From assembly GCF_040183065.1 (NCBI RefSeq), contig NC_091117.1, forward strand, positions 106,942,001 to 107,006,000: DNA of 64,000 bases, read 5' to 3'. A model generated the notes under the pieces. The model had not been told where the DNA came from. It worked only from the letters and a program-made list of their open reading frames with translations, and did no database searches. Origin of the DNA: Periplaneta americana (taxonomy: Eukaryota > Arthropoda > Insecta > Blattodea > Blattidae). Below, one piece after another: positions 33,128 to 45,748 of this stretch (its first letter is position 1; the number at the start of each line of letters is the position of its first letter). The translations under genes were made by a program, and so were the position numbers.

Positions 33128-34559
33128 TATTACATTTATGACTACTAGAAGATAGGCTATTTTATCATCATTTTGCATGCGACAAGTATGAACTCCCCTT
33201 AAGATTTTCTATCTTCAATATCCAAGTCTCCCATTTATATGATAAAGTTGGTACTGTATAGAAAATCAACTGCTTACTTTGTCTTATTCATTTATTTATT
33301 TTTTAAATTTCTACTGATGGTACTACACATATTTCGAAATCTTTGTATTTTGATACCTGTACTTCAGCAGTCATATAATTAGTAATATATCACAGTAAAA
33401 ATATTCAAAATGATCAGCTTGCTCTAATATATATGACCTCCTATTACATCAACATCTATCAACTAGTCGTCTAGTGGTCAGGTGTGATTTGAAACCTATG
33501 ATTTTGTCACTGTGATTGGTTTGTCAATGGTTCAGACTGTGACTACAGTTCCAAAATCGCAACTCCGAGAAATCGTCATCCTTGTTAAATATGTGACTAA
33601 CAGAGATGACGACTGATGTATGTATATGTGACAGATCCAAAATGCAGACAATTGCAAGTCAGAAGATTGACTTGAAGGACAACATTACTAGGATTTAACC
33701 AATTTTTTCGTCCTAATCAAAAGGTTAACGTCAGCAACCCTTTTTATACTGAAGCTACAATGCACTCATTATATTCGTCCACAAATAATTCATTTCGTAA
33801 ATATTCTTTGGCGAATATACGTTCCCACACATAGTGATAATACAGCTCAGAGATCAGAGTGTGTTTTGTTTTCAATATACTCGCTGTGTTAATCACTATT
33901 GTTGATATAAGACTTTGCACTGATATATTCAAATATACTCAATTTACTCATGATAAGAAACATTGGTATTCCTCGTGGTTTGTTCAGAGGTAAGTAGATG
34001 GCAGTGAAATTGAGTTCCAGTTCTAACATCCTGTGCATGCTCAGTGCTTACTGGGAATGCGCAATATGTTATAACTGAAACCTGGAAAATTCGGTGGTCC
34101 AAATTTTGTTTCTGGGTCTGTACCCTTTAAAACAACTTATTTCAGTAGAAGTATTACAACTAGGCCTGTATATACATTGTTTTTGTCAATGATAAAGACC
34201 TTGTACGTATTGGTATTAGTACTAAAATCAAATTCTAAAAGGTTACATAGTGAACTATAAATAATGTTAACATGTATAGTTGTTGTCACAGCTGTTTCAA
34301 GTGTTCTGACTTGAAATGCATCTGCTAATTGGTATCAGCTATGTTTCTTGGTTGTTTTCAAGTCAGATGTACTGTAAGCAAAAAATTTTTAAGACATTTT
34401 AACCTTGTTTTATAACTTGTATATCCATAGATTAATACTGTTGACATAAATTACTTCATATTGTATTCTTAACTTCCTTTCCCAATATGGACAATATGTC
34501 ATGAAAATTATGCCTATTGTATAATGCAATTATTTTAGTGTTATTAGTGCATTTAAATG
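33128..34559. other. Anonymous stretch with two small dispersed repeats
   Basis: Contains the repeat shared with 19066 (33478-33600) and a MITE-related segment at 34025-34128 (see 21799). No gene is recognised; the minus-strand frame at 33744-33932 has no known motif. Confidence 0.4.
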
Positions 34560-35710
34560 TATTGTGGGTCCCTATCACCATGGCATAGCGCATCCTCAGC
34601 TTGCAGATAGAGGAAACGGCCTACAGACATGGAGGATAGCTGTGAATATATTGAATAAGTAGTTGTGGACAACGGATAAGGGATGGTCCTGCAGCTTGGG
34701 GGTTGGGCGAAGGGCTAACAACCCATTACTGTAAAAAAACAGCTTGATACGAATTCATACAATAAACCTCGGAATGGGACTGATTCTCTGGCACGACCAC
34801 AGCAAAGGAATAAGGTTATGAGATTTGGTACTTGGAACGACACTAGTCTTTATAGAACAGGAGGAGTAACATTAGTAGCAAAAGAACTAGCTAGATATAG
34901 AATAGACTTCGTGGGAGTACAGAAGGTTAGGTTAGATGGGAATGGCATATCACAAATAGGAGATTACTTGTTGTATTATGAGGAAGGAAACAATAAACAC
35001 CAATTAGGAACAGGATTCTTTATTCATAAAAGAATAAAATCAGCAGTAAAAAAGTCGAATTTATCAGCGACAGGTTATCATATTTAGTACTTACGGGTAG
35101 ATGGTGCGATATCGTAGTTATAAATGCTCATGCACCTACAGAAGAGAAAGACGACCATATAAAGGATAGCTTCTATGAGGAATTGGAACATACTTTTGAT
35201 CAGTTATCTAGATATCACATGAAAGTTTTATTGGGGGATTTCAATGCTAAAGTAGGACAGGAGGATATTTTTAAACAACTATTGGAAAAGAGAGCCTACA
35301 CTTAGAGATGGAAGAAAAAATCACTTGCACCGATTTTTCACTGGTGATTAAAAAATCACTTTCACTCCAGTGAGTGAACTGTTCATTAAGCAGTGAAACA
35401 GTGATCAAGCGGTGATTTACTCATTGCACCAGAAACAACTAACGAATCACTATTTCCTCAGTGATTTCAACATACAGCTCAATGTCTTACATTGCAGTCC
35501 TCTGTTACCTGTTGAGCAATTTTTGAACTGCTTGACATTGCATGGATTTTTGTTCTTTGTAAGCTTGTAATAATTTGTGATGAAAGAAAATACTGCAATT
35601 TCAGTGCTGAGTTGAACAACTTAGTGATATGGTATAACTTTCTTTGGTAGATTTTTAAGAACTAGGTTACTTTCAACATAAAAATAGTTCTACTGTATAG
35701 TTAGCTATAT

Positions 35711-38700
35711 GAGGAGCCCGGAATCAAAACGCATTAAGTCCACATTTTATCGAAAATGCGTTTTTTTTCCGAATTTACGTTCTTTTAGAGGCGCTTCATC
35801 ATGCTACGCTTGACAATTGTTGCAATTGACATTTTTAGCCTGTTTAAAGTCAGCCTGAAATCGAGGGTCTGATTCAGAACGTATTCTGTCCATCACCCTG
35901 AATGGATCAAACCGAGTTAAGTCCATGAAGTTAAGATTTCTAACGAAAGCAGTACACCAGAATGAACGTAATTAATTCGCCTCCTGTCTTTAACTAATTT
36001 TCATTGTTGACTCTTCTCTAAAGTTTTTTTTTATTGCTACCTTTAGGTCCATGCAGTAAGATTTAAAAGGACGAGTTTATTATTGCCTGGAATCTCTATT
36101 TAAATCCCCACACGCAGACAGTAAGTTAGTGGTGTGCGGTAAGTGGCATTTAAAAGCAGGTGGAGGTAGTTTGCAATAAACATGGGTCTTTTAAACTGTG
36201 ATATTATACTCATAATTTAGTTACATTTTGAACTATATGGTAGGCTTCCAAAGACTCCAGTACAAAACATTGTTGCACTCCCACGTTATTTCGCTTGTTT
36301 CTTGTGAGATTTAAAAACTTTGCAGGTTATCGCTGGTTTCTTTTTCTATGGGTTGATAGGTATATGACGGGAAGGGGGGGGGGAAATGAGCCCGACAGTT
36401 TGCTTGTAACATTGTCGTCGTAACACCAGCATCCCTTCCATTAACATTGCAGCTATAGTTAAACCTCAATAAAATGTCTGCTTTCAGGTCTAGTCGATTT
36501 GTGAAGATTCTTTCCTACCTGGGTTTGCTTCCCTTCACGGTCTTACATGCAATTACGTAGACATTGACAAGCTGAAAAGGACCGGTACCATAAATATTAT
36601 ATTGAAGGAAACATTTCTGCAGTCTTTTTTACGTATTTTGCCATAATGAGGAAGGAATATAAGACTTCATTCTGACGCTGACCTGATGGCGAACCCACAA
36701 CATAACGTTATTGTACTCTATTACGCCCTTCAGTTTCACCACCGTTTCTTCCCCTTCATTGTTACCCCTTTTTCCTTTATGTTGACCATGTGAATCTTGT
36801 GCTTCGTAGACAGACCTTTTCTGTCATGTCACTTTACTGCCAATAACTCTTACAAGACCTCGATTCTCACTCCCTTTCTTAAACTTTGTCGATTCCACTT
36901 GGGATGCAGGACAACTTCAATGCACTTCTATTTAAACAGTTACGAATTTTAGAAAACCTTTCGCGTATATTTAGAGCAAAATAACTCCTCTTCAAGAAAG
37001 GTCGTTTTACAACATACAACGAATCTCTAAATAGACAGCTTCAAAAAACTCAATATGACAGCTTGAATGAAAAATGTAAATAAAAGTCGCAGGGTCTCCG
37101 AGACGTCATGTCTAGACGGCTACGCTTTGGGAGCACATCACGTTGCTGACTAGACTTCAGTAGGCAAGGGGTTAGTTAATACAGCTTCTGGAAATAAGTG
37201 AAAGATTTAATATTTTTTAAGAATTTACACGAAAGGGCTAATAGAGTATTAGCTGCATTCATTACAACATTTTAAGCACTACGCATGTTATAAAATCATG
37301 GAAGAAGGTGTGCCAGTTGGGGAGCACTCTACAGGAACTCGAAACGAAAGAGGGAACAAGAAAACAGGTGAGTCTATTATACTTTTCTACATACAGTTTT
37401 ACATATGAGTTTATGAGTTAGAATTGACTCCTTAATTCACCCTTTATGATAATGTGATAATTAATCACGCAATAATTGATGCAATATTGTTTAAGTTTGT
37501 TGCATAGTCCATCACCTAATATAATCATAATTTTGAAATTTTTAGATATACCGACAAGGATCCTGACATGCTTCAGTTCGAGCCTCCCTGTAACCATAAG
37601 GAAGGAAGATACAGATGCTGCAGCATCCCAGCGTTCTACCTCATTCAGCAAAGAAAAAGAGTCCTTAATCATCATGATAAATTGCAGCAAGATAGACTTC
37701 TGGGATCCATGATGTCTGTGTCCGTTCCGAAACGACGTCGTCCAAGGAAGGATGGTGAAAAATTAAACTCGATGTTCATCAGGTATCAAGTTAGAGTTCA
37801 TGATGAAACACTTCCAATATGCTGTAAGTTTTTTAGAACTTTATTCAGTATAGGGCAAAGCAGAGCTAACAGTATTGCTAAGTCAGTAATGTCGTGTAAA
37901 CCCATCACTGAGAGGAGAGGGGGTGACCGCAAAAGCATGTTGTATGCAGAAAAAAACAGTCTGTAATCAATTTTCTTTCTAAACTCAAAGCCAGAGAAAG
38001 CCATTATTCAAGGGGGAAAAGTAAGAGACTTTACCTTGCTTCGGAACTGAACATAAATAGATTGCATAAAATGTACAATGCTGAAGTTCCACATTCTTTA
38101 AAGGTGAAAAAATGTTTTTTTTTTTATAACATTTTTTCTACAAATTTCAACTTGGGGTTTGGGGATCCTGCAACGGACGTTTGTAGCTTTTGCATTAGGA
38201 CGAAATTCCAAATTGAATGTGCTGATACTCCAGAAAAGAAGTTAGAAGTACAAGCTGAGTTAACTGCTCATAAATTGAGAGCGAAAACATTTCACAAAAT
38301 TATGAAGAAAGATCCTCATAATAGTATGTCCTTATGTTTTGACCTCCAACAAGTGCAGCCATTACCAAAGCTAGCAATTGGGGAGGTATACTACACACGA
38401 CAGCTTTCTTACTATGTTTTGTGCATTACTGATATTGATAACATTTCCCAACTTTTACTGCTGGACAGAAAACCAGGCAAAAAGAGGGGCGATTGCAGTT
38501 AGCTCTGCTCTGACTCATTTCCTAACAAATTATAATTTCAAAGAAAAAAACATTTCCCTCCTGAGACTCTTCTCCGACGGTTGCGCTGGTCAAAATCGAA
38601 ATGCACATGTTGTCCATGCTTTGTATTGTGGTTGTTGAATAAATCTCCAGATTCATTGAAGGAAATATGTATGACTTTTCCTGTGTGAGGGCATTCCTTT

Positions 38701-39727
38701 TTGCCAGCAGACCGAATGTTTGGTATTTTGGAGAAAAGCCTCAGGAAACATGCAGAAATACTGACGGCAAAAGAATATCATGATATTTACGGTACAGTCG
38801 GTGTCGTTCACGTGTTGGGTGAGGATTGGCATATACACAATTTCAGAGATCTGTGCGATTACTTGAAAAAGCCAGTTGGCATAAGTGATATGAAGAGAGT
38901 TAGGCTCAGGAAAATAATGAAAGCAAACAAACATTACATCAATGTAAAATTGGAGTATACTTACACAATGGATGACCTAAGTAAATGTCCAGTATCACTA
39001 CTTAAGAAAGGTCATGCCATTGAAAATATTGAGAGGTTTGACCCACCCTTAGTACCATTAAGGAATAAAATAAAAGCAGAAAAATTGTTGGATATAAAAA
39101 AGTTATTGCAACAAAGATTTGGTGAAAATTGGAAAAACAACGATCAGCTGCAGTTTTATGTCAAGGTTATTGACCATGAAGAAGGACTTTCTGATCAGTG
39201 TGAGGATGATGAAATAGTGGAGTGTGAGTGTATGGAAGAAGAGCCTGGATTATCAATGATATGACTGAACTGAACTCAACAATGACAGTTAAATTTAATA
39301 AATTAAATTTTCATTCTATGTTGCTTGCTAAAACAGGTAGACATAATTTAATAATTTAATAAAATAATTGCCTTCAAAGTTAATTTTGTATTTGTATAAG
39401 AGTCTTTGGAAAGGAATGTGGTCACAATTAAAAAAATCAGCTTAAATGAGTGTTTTGAATATATGTTTGTAACAAAACGATTTCAGTCCGTAATTTCGGA
39501 ACAAAACGCATTAAGTCCATGATTTTCAAAACTTCTTATATAAATATTACGCTTGGATAATTTTGTTTGATTTTGCGCAATAGTGCCACCTAATTTTGCG
39601 TAGTATTCTAATTATATAATTGCTTTCAAAACTTGAAATTTTTCAGAAGTTTAGGAGCTTTTAGTTTTTCGACTCTCCTGAAAAGTTTTGATTTGTGGAC
39701 ATAACGCGTTTTGATTCCGAGCTCCTC
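35711..39727 (+). mobile_element. DUF7869-encoding DNA transposon, full-length copy 2
   Basis: 33-bp TIRs starting gaggagcccggaatcaaaac (35711-35743) and gaggagctcggaatcaaaac (inverted, 39695-39727) differ at three positions. ATAT lies on both sides (35707-35710 and 39728-39731); because it is palindromic, TATA with a TIR starting one base earlier is equally possible. Subterminal copies in the left-end orientation are at about 35904-35927 and 39497-39521 (cggaacaaaacgcattaag). The 4017-bp element carries one gene. The 5' non-coding region (35930-37296) shows nothing recognised. Confidence 0.88.
37297..39264 (+). pseudogene. DUF7869-like protein (putative transposase), near full length, broken
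   Basis: A possible first exon (ATG 37297) ends at a good donor, acagGTGAGT (37366-37375), and an acceptor tttttag lies at 37538-37544, though the phases do not match exactly. The body runs DKDPDMLQFEPPC, KRRRPRKDGEK, an ICCKFF cysteine region, RGGDRKSM, ESHYSRG (after a frameshift in the A-run 37950-37956), DVCSFCIRTK, SLCFDLQQVQPLPKL and YYTRQLSYYVLCITD. After a frameshift near 38450: KRGAIAVSSAL and RLFSDGCAGQNRN. After another near 38630 and a TGA at 38686-38688 (R in relatives): GHSFLPADRMFGILEKSLR. The acidic C-terminus stops at TGA 39262-39264. Candidate acidic active-site residues are the D of CFDLQQ, of FSDGC and of PADR; this is inference. Confidence 0.78.
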
Positions 39728-39791
39728 ATATATTCTAATGCACTGTTATAGCCCTTCTGCCCCCTACTTGTTTCAAATATAACACTCTAGA

Positions 39792-39847
39792 GGTCCAGGA
39801 CGATTTAATAGAGAAATGACCATTTCTCTATTAAATCGTCCTGGACC
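39792..39847. repeat. Perfect 26-bp hairpin with 4-nt loop
   Basis: Arms 39792-39817 and 39822-39847 are exact reverse complements (ggtccaggacgatttaatag at the outer end), separated by gacc. It lies about 60 bp outside the right end of the DUF7869 element and within the host hAT-like element. A transcript would fold into a perfect stem. Origin is unknown: template-switch palindrome or a small foldback insertion. Confidence 0.9.
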
Positions 39848-40016
39848 GCTCTCACGATTTCTTGGTAATTAGCGGGGCTTTAAAAATGTTATGGTGGCTC
39901 ACCAGTGAGGCAAAAATTTCACTAGTCAGCTTGGTGAAATTACAGAAGCACAATTAAAAAATTGGATTTTTTTCATTTAAGAAAAAATTAATCAGCCCTA
40001 GTAACAAGAAAATGGT

Positions 40017-40246
40017 CACCGGCGTAGCTCAGGCAGTAGCGCGTTTGCTTGCTGGTCCGAAGTTGCGCTCGGGTGTGGGTTCGATTCCCGCTTGGACTGA
40101 TTCCCAGATTTTTTCAACCGTAAGGCGAATGTCAGGTAACCTATGGCAAATCTTCGACCTCATCTCGCCAAATACCATCTCATAACCAATTCCATCGACA
40201 CTAAATAACCAAGTAGTTGATACGGCGTCGTTAAATAACCAAAAGA
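40017..40246 (+). repeat. tRNA-derived SINE (family A)
   Basis: Head with cggcgtagctcaggcagtag (box A) and gggttcgattcccgc (box B), body aaggcgaatgtcaggtaac and cctcatctcgccaaatacc, tail cactaaataacc...cggcgtcgttaaataacc. Same family as 13392. Inserted in the hAT-like element. Confidence 0.88.
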
Positions 40247-41740
40247 AAGGGGGCTACAACAATGTATTACAATATACTGACAAGCATAAAACGATTTATA
40301 TTTTGAAAGTATTTGTACCTGCAAACTGAAGCCATTTGTTTATCATTATATGTAGGTCTATATCACGGAAGCCAGTTAAGCTAAAGAACATTTTGCCTTC
40401 GTAGATTCCTGGAGAATTACCACTAATATTTACCGTATATTGTAATAGTTTAACCATACTATAACTGTGGAATGTGTGAATAAAAAGAAGGGAGAGGCTA
40501 GAATTAGGTTGATGTAATAATGCAGGCCTACAAATATCACTTTGTTCAACCACACTTATCAGTTTATCACCTTTATTATATATGCAGCCAAATGAAAATT
40601 ACATAATACCGGCATTTAAGTTAAATATTCTTATTTTTAAAATCCGCAAATAATCTCAACTATGTGTCCGATTTCATCATAATATATTTCTTCTTTGTTA
40701 TTTCCTTTTTTTCTCTCTGCACTGTCAATGCACTGTCAATGTCCTTTCATTACTTTAACACTAATGCATCTACGATCATAATCACATTCACCAATAATTC
40801 AAAATAGTTGATTGCTCGCACTTAGTAGCGAGAAATCACTTCCAATCGCCCCCACTCACTAGATCACTGCTCTACTAGTGATCAGCTGATCCAGTCTCTC
40901 GTCATCACTGGCAACTGGAAATCACCTCAAGGATCACTGGTTAAAATCACCATGATCGAAAATGAGCTGTCACTGCTTCACCAGTGAGTGAAAAATCACG
41001 TTTTACCCCATCTCTACTACACGTAATTAGTAATCACAATGGAGTTAGGGTAGTCAACTTTGCCACATCAAAAAATGTAATTGTCAAAAGTACAACATTC
41101 CCCCATAAGGATATGCATAAATATACTTGGACTTCTCCAGATGGATTGACACACAACCAAATAGATCACATCTTGATAGATAAATGGAGACATATTAGTA
41201 TAGTAGACATTCGAACTTTCAGGAGGGCAGACTGTAACTCTGACCATTATTTGGTAATTGGAGAACTAAGAGAAAGACTATCAGTAGCCAAGCAAGTAGA
41301 GCAACAAATTAATATCAGTAAATTCAATATACTGAAATTCAAGAACGAGGAAACTAAGCAACATTATCAGGTCGAAATTTCGAATAGGTTTGCCACTTTA
41401 GGAAGTTCCAACGAAGTTGAGAAAGAGTTAGATGTTAATGGTGTGTGGGAAAATATCAGAGTTAATATCAAAATTGCAGCTGAGCAGAGCATAGGTTATT
41501 ATGAGACTAAGAAAAAGAAACCGTGGTTTGATGAAGATTGTTGCATGGTAGTAAAAAGAAGGAAACAGGCAAAATTGAAATTCTTACAGGATCCAGTTGA
41601 GGAGAATAGAGATACTTACTTCAATGAAAAACGGGAAGCAAATCGTACACTCAGGAATAAAAAGAGAGGTTACTTGAAGGAAAAACTCAATGAGGTAGAA
41701 CCAAATAGTAAGAATAAAAACATTCGAGACTTATATCAAG

Positions 41741-42003
41741 GTGTCCATACCTGTGGAGTAACTGTAAGCACGTCTAGCTGTGTAACCAGGTGACCCGAGT
41801 TCGATTCCCGGTAGGGGCAAGTTACTTGGTTGAGGTTTTTTCCGGAGTTTTCCCTCAATCCAATATGAGCAAATGCTGGGTAACTTTCGGTGTTGGACCC
41901 CGGACTTATTTCACCAGCATTATCACCTTCATCTCATTCAGACGCTAAATAACCTAAGATGTTGATAAAGAGTCGTAAAATAACCTACTAAAATAAAATA
42001 AAA
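41741..42003 (+). repeat. tRNA-derived SINE (family B) in LINE copy C
   Basis: Head with cctgtggagtaactgtaagc and gttcgattcccgg, body gaggttttttccggagtttt, ccctcaatcc and ctgggtaactttcggtg, tail gacgctaaataacc. Flanking tatatcaag (41732-41740) and tatatcagg (42005-42013) form a target duplication of about 9 bp with one difference. Confidence 0.85.
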
Positions 42004-45000
42004 ATATATCAGGGTATACAGAAATTTAAGAACGGAAATCAGGAAAGGGTAAATGTGATCAAGAATGAGAATGGTGACTTGCTTGCAGACTCTCATTCAA
42101 TCCTGAACAGATGGAAGAACTATTTTGAGCAACTATTAAATGTACATAGGTCAAATAGAAATGATCGGGATGAAATTCAAATACAAACTGCTCAGCCATT
42201 TATACCCGAACCCACACTTTCAGAAGTCGAAATTGCAATAGAAAATATGAAAAAGTACATGTCTCCAGGTATCGATCAAATTCCAGCAGAATCAATACAA
42301 GAGGGTGGAAGCGCATTATCTAGCGAAATTTATAATATTGTACTTGCTATTTGGGAAAAGGAAATTGTACCAGAACAATGAAAGGAGTCCATAATTGTAC
42401 CTATTTTTAAGAAGGGGGACAAGACTAACTGTAGTAACTTTAGAGGAATATCACTTTTGTTAATGTCACACAAAATTTTGTCCAATATTCTTTTGAGAAA
42501 TTAACGCCATACGTAGATGAAATTATTGGGGCTCATCAGTGCGGTTTTAGGTGTATTCATAAGATTTTTTTGTATTCAGCAGATATTGGAGAAAAAATGG
42601 GAGTATAAGGGTACAGTACATCAGTTATTCATAGATTTCAAAAAGGCATATGACTCCGTTAAGAGAGAAATTGTATATAACATTCTTATTGAACTTGGTA
42701 TTCCCAAGAAACTAGTTCGATTAATTAAAATGTGTCTTAGTGAAACTTACAGCAGAGTCCGTATAGTCCAGTTTCTATCTGATGATCTTCCAATTCACTG
42801 CGGGCTAAAGCAAGAAAATGCACTATCACCTTTAATTTTTAACTTTGCTCTAGAAAATGCCATTAGGAAAGTTCAGGATAACAGACAGGGTTTGGAATTG
42901 AACAGGTTACATCAACTTCTTGTCTATGTGGATGACGTGAATATGTTAGGAGAAAATCCACAAACGATTAGGGAAAACACAGAAATTTTACTTGAAGTAA
43001 AGTGATAGGTTTGGAAGTAAATCCCGAAAAGACAAAGTGTATGATTATGTCTCGTGATCAGAATATTGTACGAAATGGAAACATAAAAATTGGAGATTTA
43101 TCCTTCAGAGAGGTGGAAAAATTCAAATATCTTGGAGCAACAGTAACAAATATAAATGACACTTGGGAGTAAATTAAACGCAGGATAAATTATGGGAAAT
43201 GCGTGTTATTATTCAGTTGAGAAGCTTTTATCATCTAGTCTGCTGTCAAAAAATCTGAAAGTTAGAATTTATAAAACAGTTATATTACCAGTTGCTCTGT
43301 ATGGTTGTGAAACTTGGATTCTCACTTTGAGAGAGGAACAGAGATTAAGGGTGTTTGAGAATAAGGCTCCTAGGAAAATATTTTGGGCTAAGAGGGATGA
43401 AGTTACAGGAGATAGGAGAAAGTTACACAAAGCAGAACTGCATGCATTGTATTCTTCACATGACATAATTAGGAACATTAAATCCAGATGTTTGAGATGG
43501 GAAGTGTATGTAGCACATATGGGCAAATCCAGAAATGCATATAGTGTTAGTTGGGAGGCCAGAGGGAATAAGTCCTTTGGGGAAGCCGAGACGTAGATGA
43601 AGGATAACATTAAAATGGATTTGAGGGAGGTGGGATATGGTGGTAGAGATTGGATTAATGTTGCTCAGGATGGGGACTGACGGCAGGATTATGTGAGAGC
43701 GGCAATGAACTTCTGGATTCCCTAAAAGCCATAAGTAATTATAACTGTTTATTCAGCCATTCTATTGGCAATTATCAGGACAACACTGGGTATCGTTTAC
43801 GGCAATCTGATCACTAATGCACATTGTTGATATAATAATAGGTGCGCTTGAAGTAACTTAAGTGTCTGCAGCTAACACACTTTCGAACAATAATGCACAG
43901 GTGTAAATTGTATATGGAATTAATTGAAAATTCTGTGAAGGATATTTCGCAGAGTTGTTTTGACGTTTCTTCAAGAAAGCACAGGAAACTTCTTTTGGAG
44001 AGGAAAGACCATTATTTTGAAGTTCAAGGTGAGTTACGTGTTAATTTTTGTCTCAAAGTTTATTTAATAATATCAGAAAAAAGATCAAATGTTTTAAAGA
44101 AAAATTGTGCGAGTTTTGTCATCCCTTCTTCAAAATTGTGTAAGTAGAGGGCGAGACCAATCATTGCGAGCTACGTCATCCTATTTTTAATACAGGGTAA
44201 CACTGAATCATAGATCAGTGGCTTAAAACAGGATCATTAAAACAATCAACATCCAAGTGTGCCACTACAAACTACAACTTCAACTATCCTTAAACAAGTA
44301 TGTGGGTCTGATGAAGGAGAAGTGGAAACACCAGGTTTACAAAATAGCTGCTCATCATCTGAAAATGTGAAGGAGCCAACATCAAAAACACAACATGAAC
44401 CTGTAATTAAAAAACGTAAATACTTAGGCTTGGGTTTCATGGATACTGAAAATTGCCCTCAGTGTGTAATATGTGGCAGAATTTTACCTGATAGTTCGAA
44501 ATTACGTCGCCATTTTGAAACAAACCATGCTCAGTTTCATGACAAGAATACTGATTTCTTTGATAGGAAACGTCGTGAGTTACTAAATGCACAAAAGTTC
44601 TTAGCTCAGACATCTTATAGTACAAATGAAAAAGCAACAGAGGCATCTGAGTCCCACACAGTAGCCGAAAAATTAATAAAACCCTGCGTGATTGACATGG
44701 TTAAATGCATGACTAATGAGGAGGCTAAACAATTATCTTCTGTGCCGCTTTCAAATGACACAGTGCTCGTCGCATTCAAGATATGACAGCTTACGTGAAA
44801 GAAGAATTAATCTGTCAGCTCAGATCATGTCAATTTGCACTACAGATAGACGAGTCAAGTGATGTAGCAGATCTGACAGTTATACTAGTGTTTGTCCATT
44901 ATCATTATGAAGATGCTAGTGAAGAAGATATTGTTTATTGTTAGTAAAATAGCATTTACTAAAATACAGTCTTAATTCTTCCCTGGAGTAAAAACTCGTG

Positions 45001-45400
45001 TCCTGGGAGTTATCTAAACACATAATTAACACAAACAAAGATAATTATTTGACACAAAGTGGGTCAAGGAAAAAAAAAATTACATGCTATTATGTATACC
45101 GCTGCCAGCTAATGCAACAGGATCTGAAATTTTCAGACTTCACATAACATTTCACTACTAATTAATTATTATTAATAATTATAAAACAATAACTAGTGAG
45201 TACTTAGAAGAAAATCATATACCCTGGGATAATTGTGTTCATGTCTGCACAGATGGTGCAAAGGCAATGGTTCGGAAAACAGCTGGTGCAGTATCACGCA
45301 TAAAATCATTTGCAAAAAATTGCAAAAGCAGTCACTGTATTTTGCACTGTCAAGCTTTGGCCACATCAAAAATGCCACTGTCCCTCAAAAATGTTCTTAA

Positions 45401-45520
<120 letters not shown>

Positions 45521-45523
45521 TGA

Positions 45524-45748
<225 letters not shown>

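Larger units (their letters stand above)
35303..41016. mobile_element. Non-autonomous hAT-like element inside LINE copy C
   Basis: Ends tagagatggaagaaaaaatc and, inverted, tagagatggggtaaaac. It is flanked by ctacact (35296-35302) and ctacacgt (41017-41024), an 8-bp duplication with one base lost on the left. Removing it restores the LINE reading frame (ESLHVISN). Subterminal zones are full of short cactggtga / cagtgagtg / agtgattt motifs, as in many hAT elements. No transposase of its own is seen. It contains the DUF7869 element 2, a SINE and a perfect hairpin. The remaining non-repeat parts (35400-35706, 40250-40960) hold no gene. Confidence 0.8.
34818..43600 (+). pseudogene. LINE copy C endonuclease-reverse transcriptase, broken
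   Basis: The APE-type endonuclease starts at ATG 34818 (RFGTWN, VGVQKVRLD) and continues in other frames (INAHAPTEEK, VLLGDFNAKVG near 35235). After the insertion it resumes at 41020 with ISNHNGVRVVNFATS, TWTSPDG, IDHILID and RRADCNSDHYLV, the last being the SDH catalytic end of the endonuclease. After the SINE the reverse transcriptase has [24 protein letters not shown] and [10 protein letters not shown] (both catalytic aspartates kept), then CETWILTLREEQRLRVFENK. Lesions include TGA at 42379-42381, frameshifts near 42500, 43005 and 43170, and a stop in the first endonuclease piece at 35085-35087. Confidence 0.8.
34560..43735 (+). mobile_element. LINE (family 1) copy C, near full length, split by two insertions
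   Basis: Pieces at 34560-35302, 41025-41740 and 42013-43735 join in order to one LINE of about 3.2 kb. The 5' leader (gcagcttgggggttggg, aacaacccattactg) precedes the endonuclease. Insertions are a hAT-like element (35303-41016) and a SINE (41741-42003). The 3' end is near gccataagtaatt at 43735. The 5' boundary is approximate. Confidence 0.75.

Noticed and set aside
36384-36402. G-rich tract (ggggggggg) as a regulatory G-quadruplex
   Set aside because: Single short run inside a transposon 5' region; no four-tract pattern.
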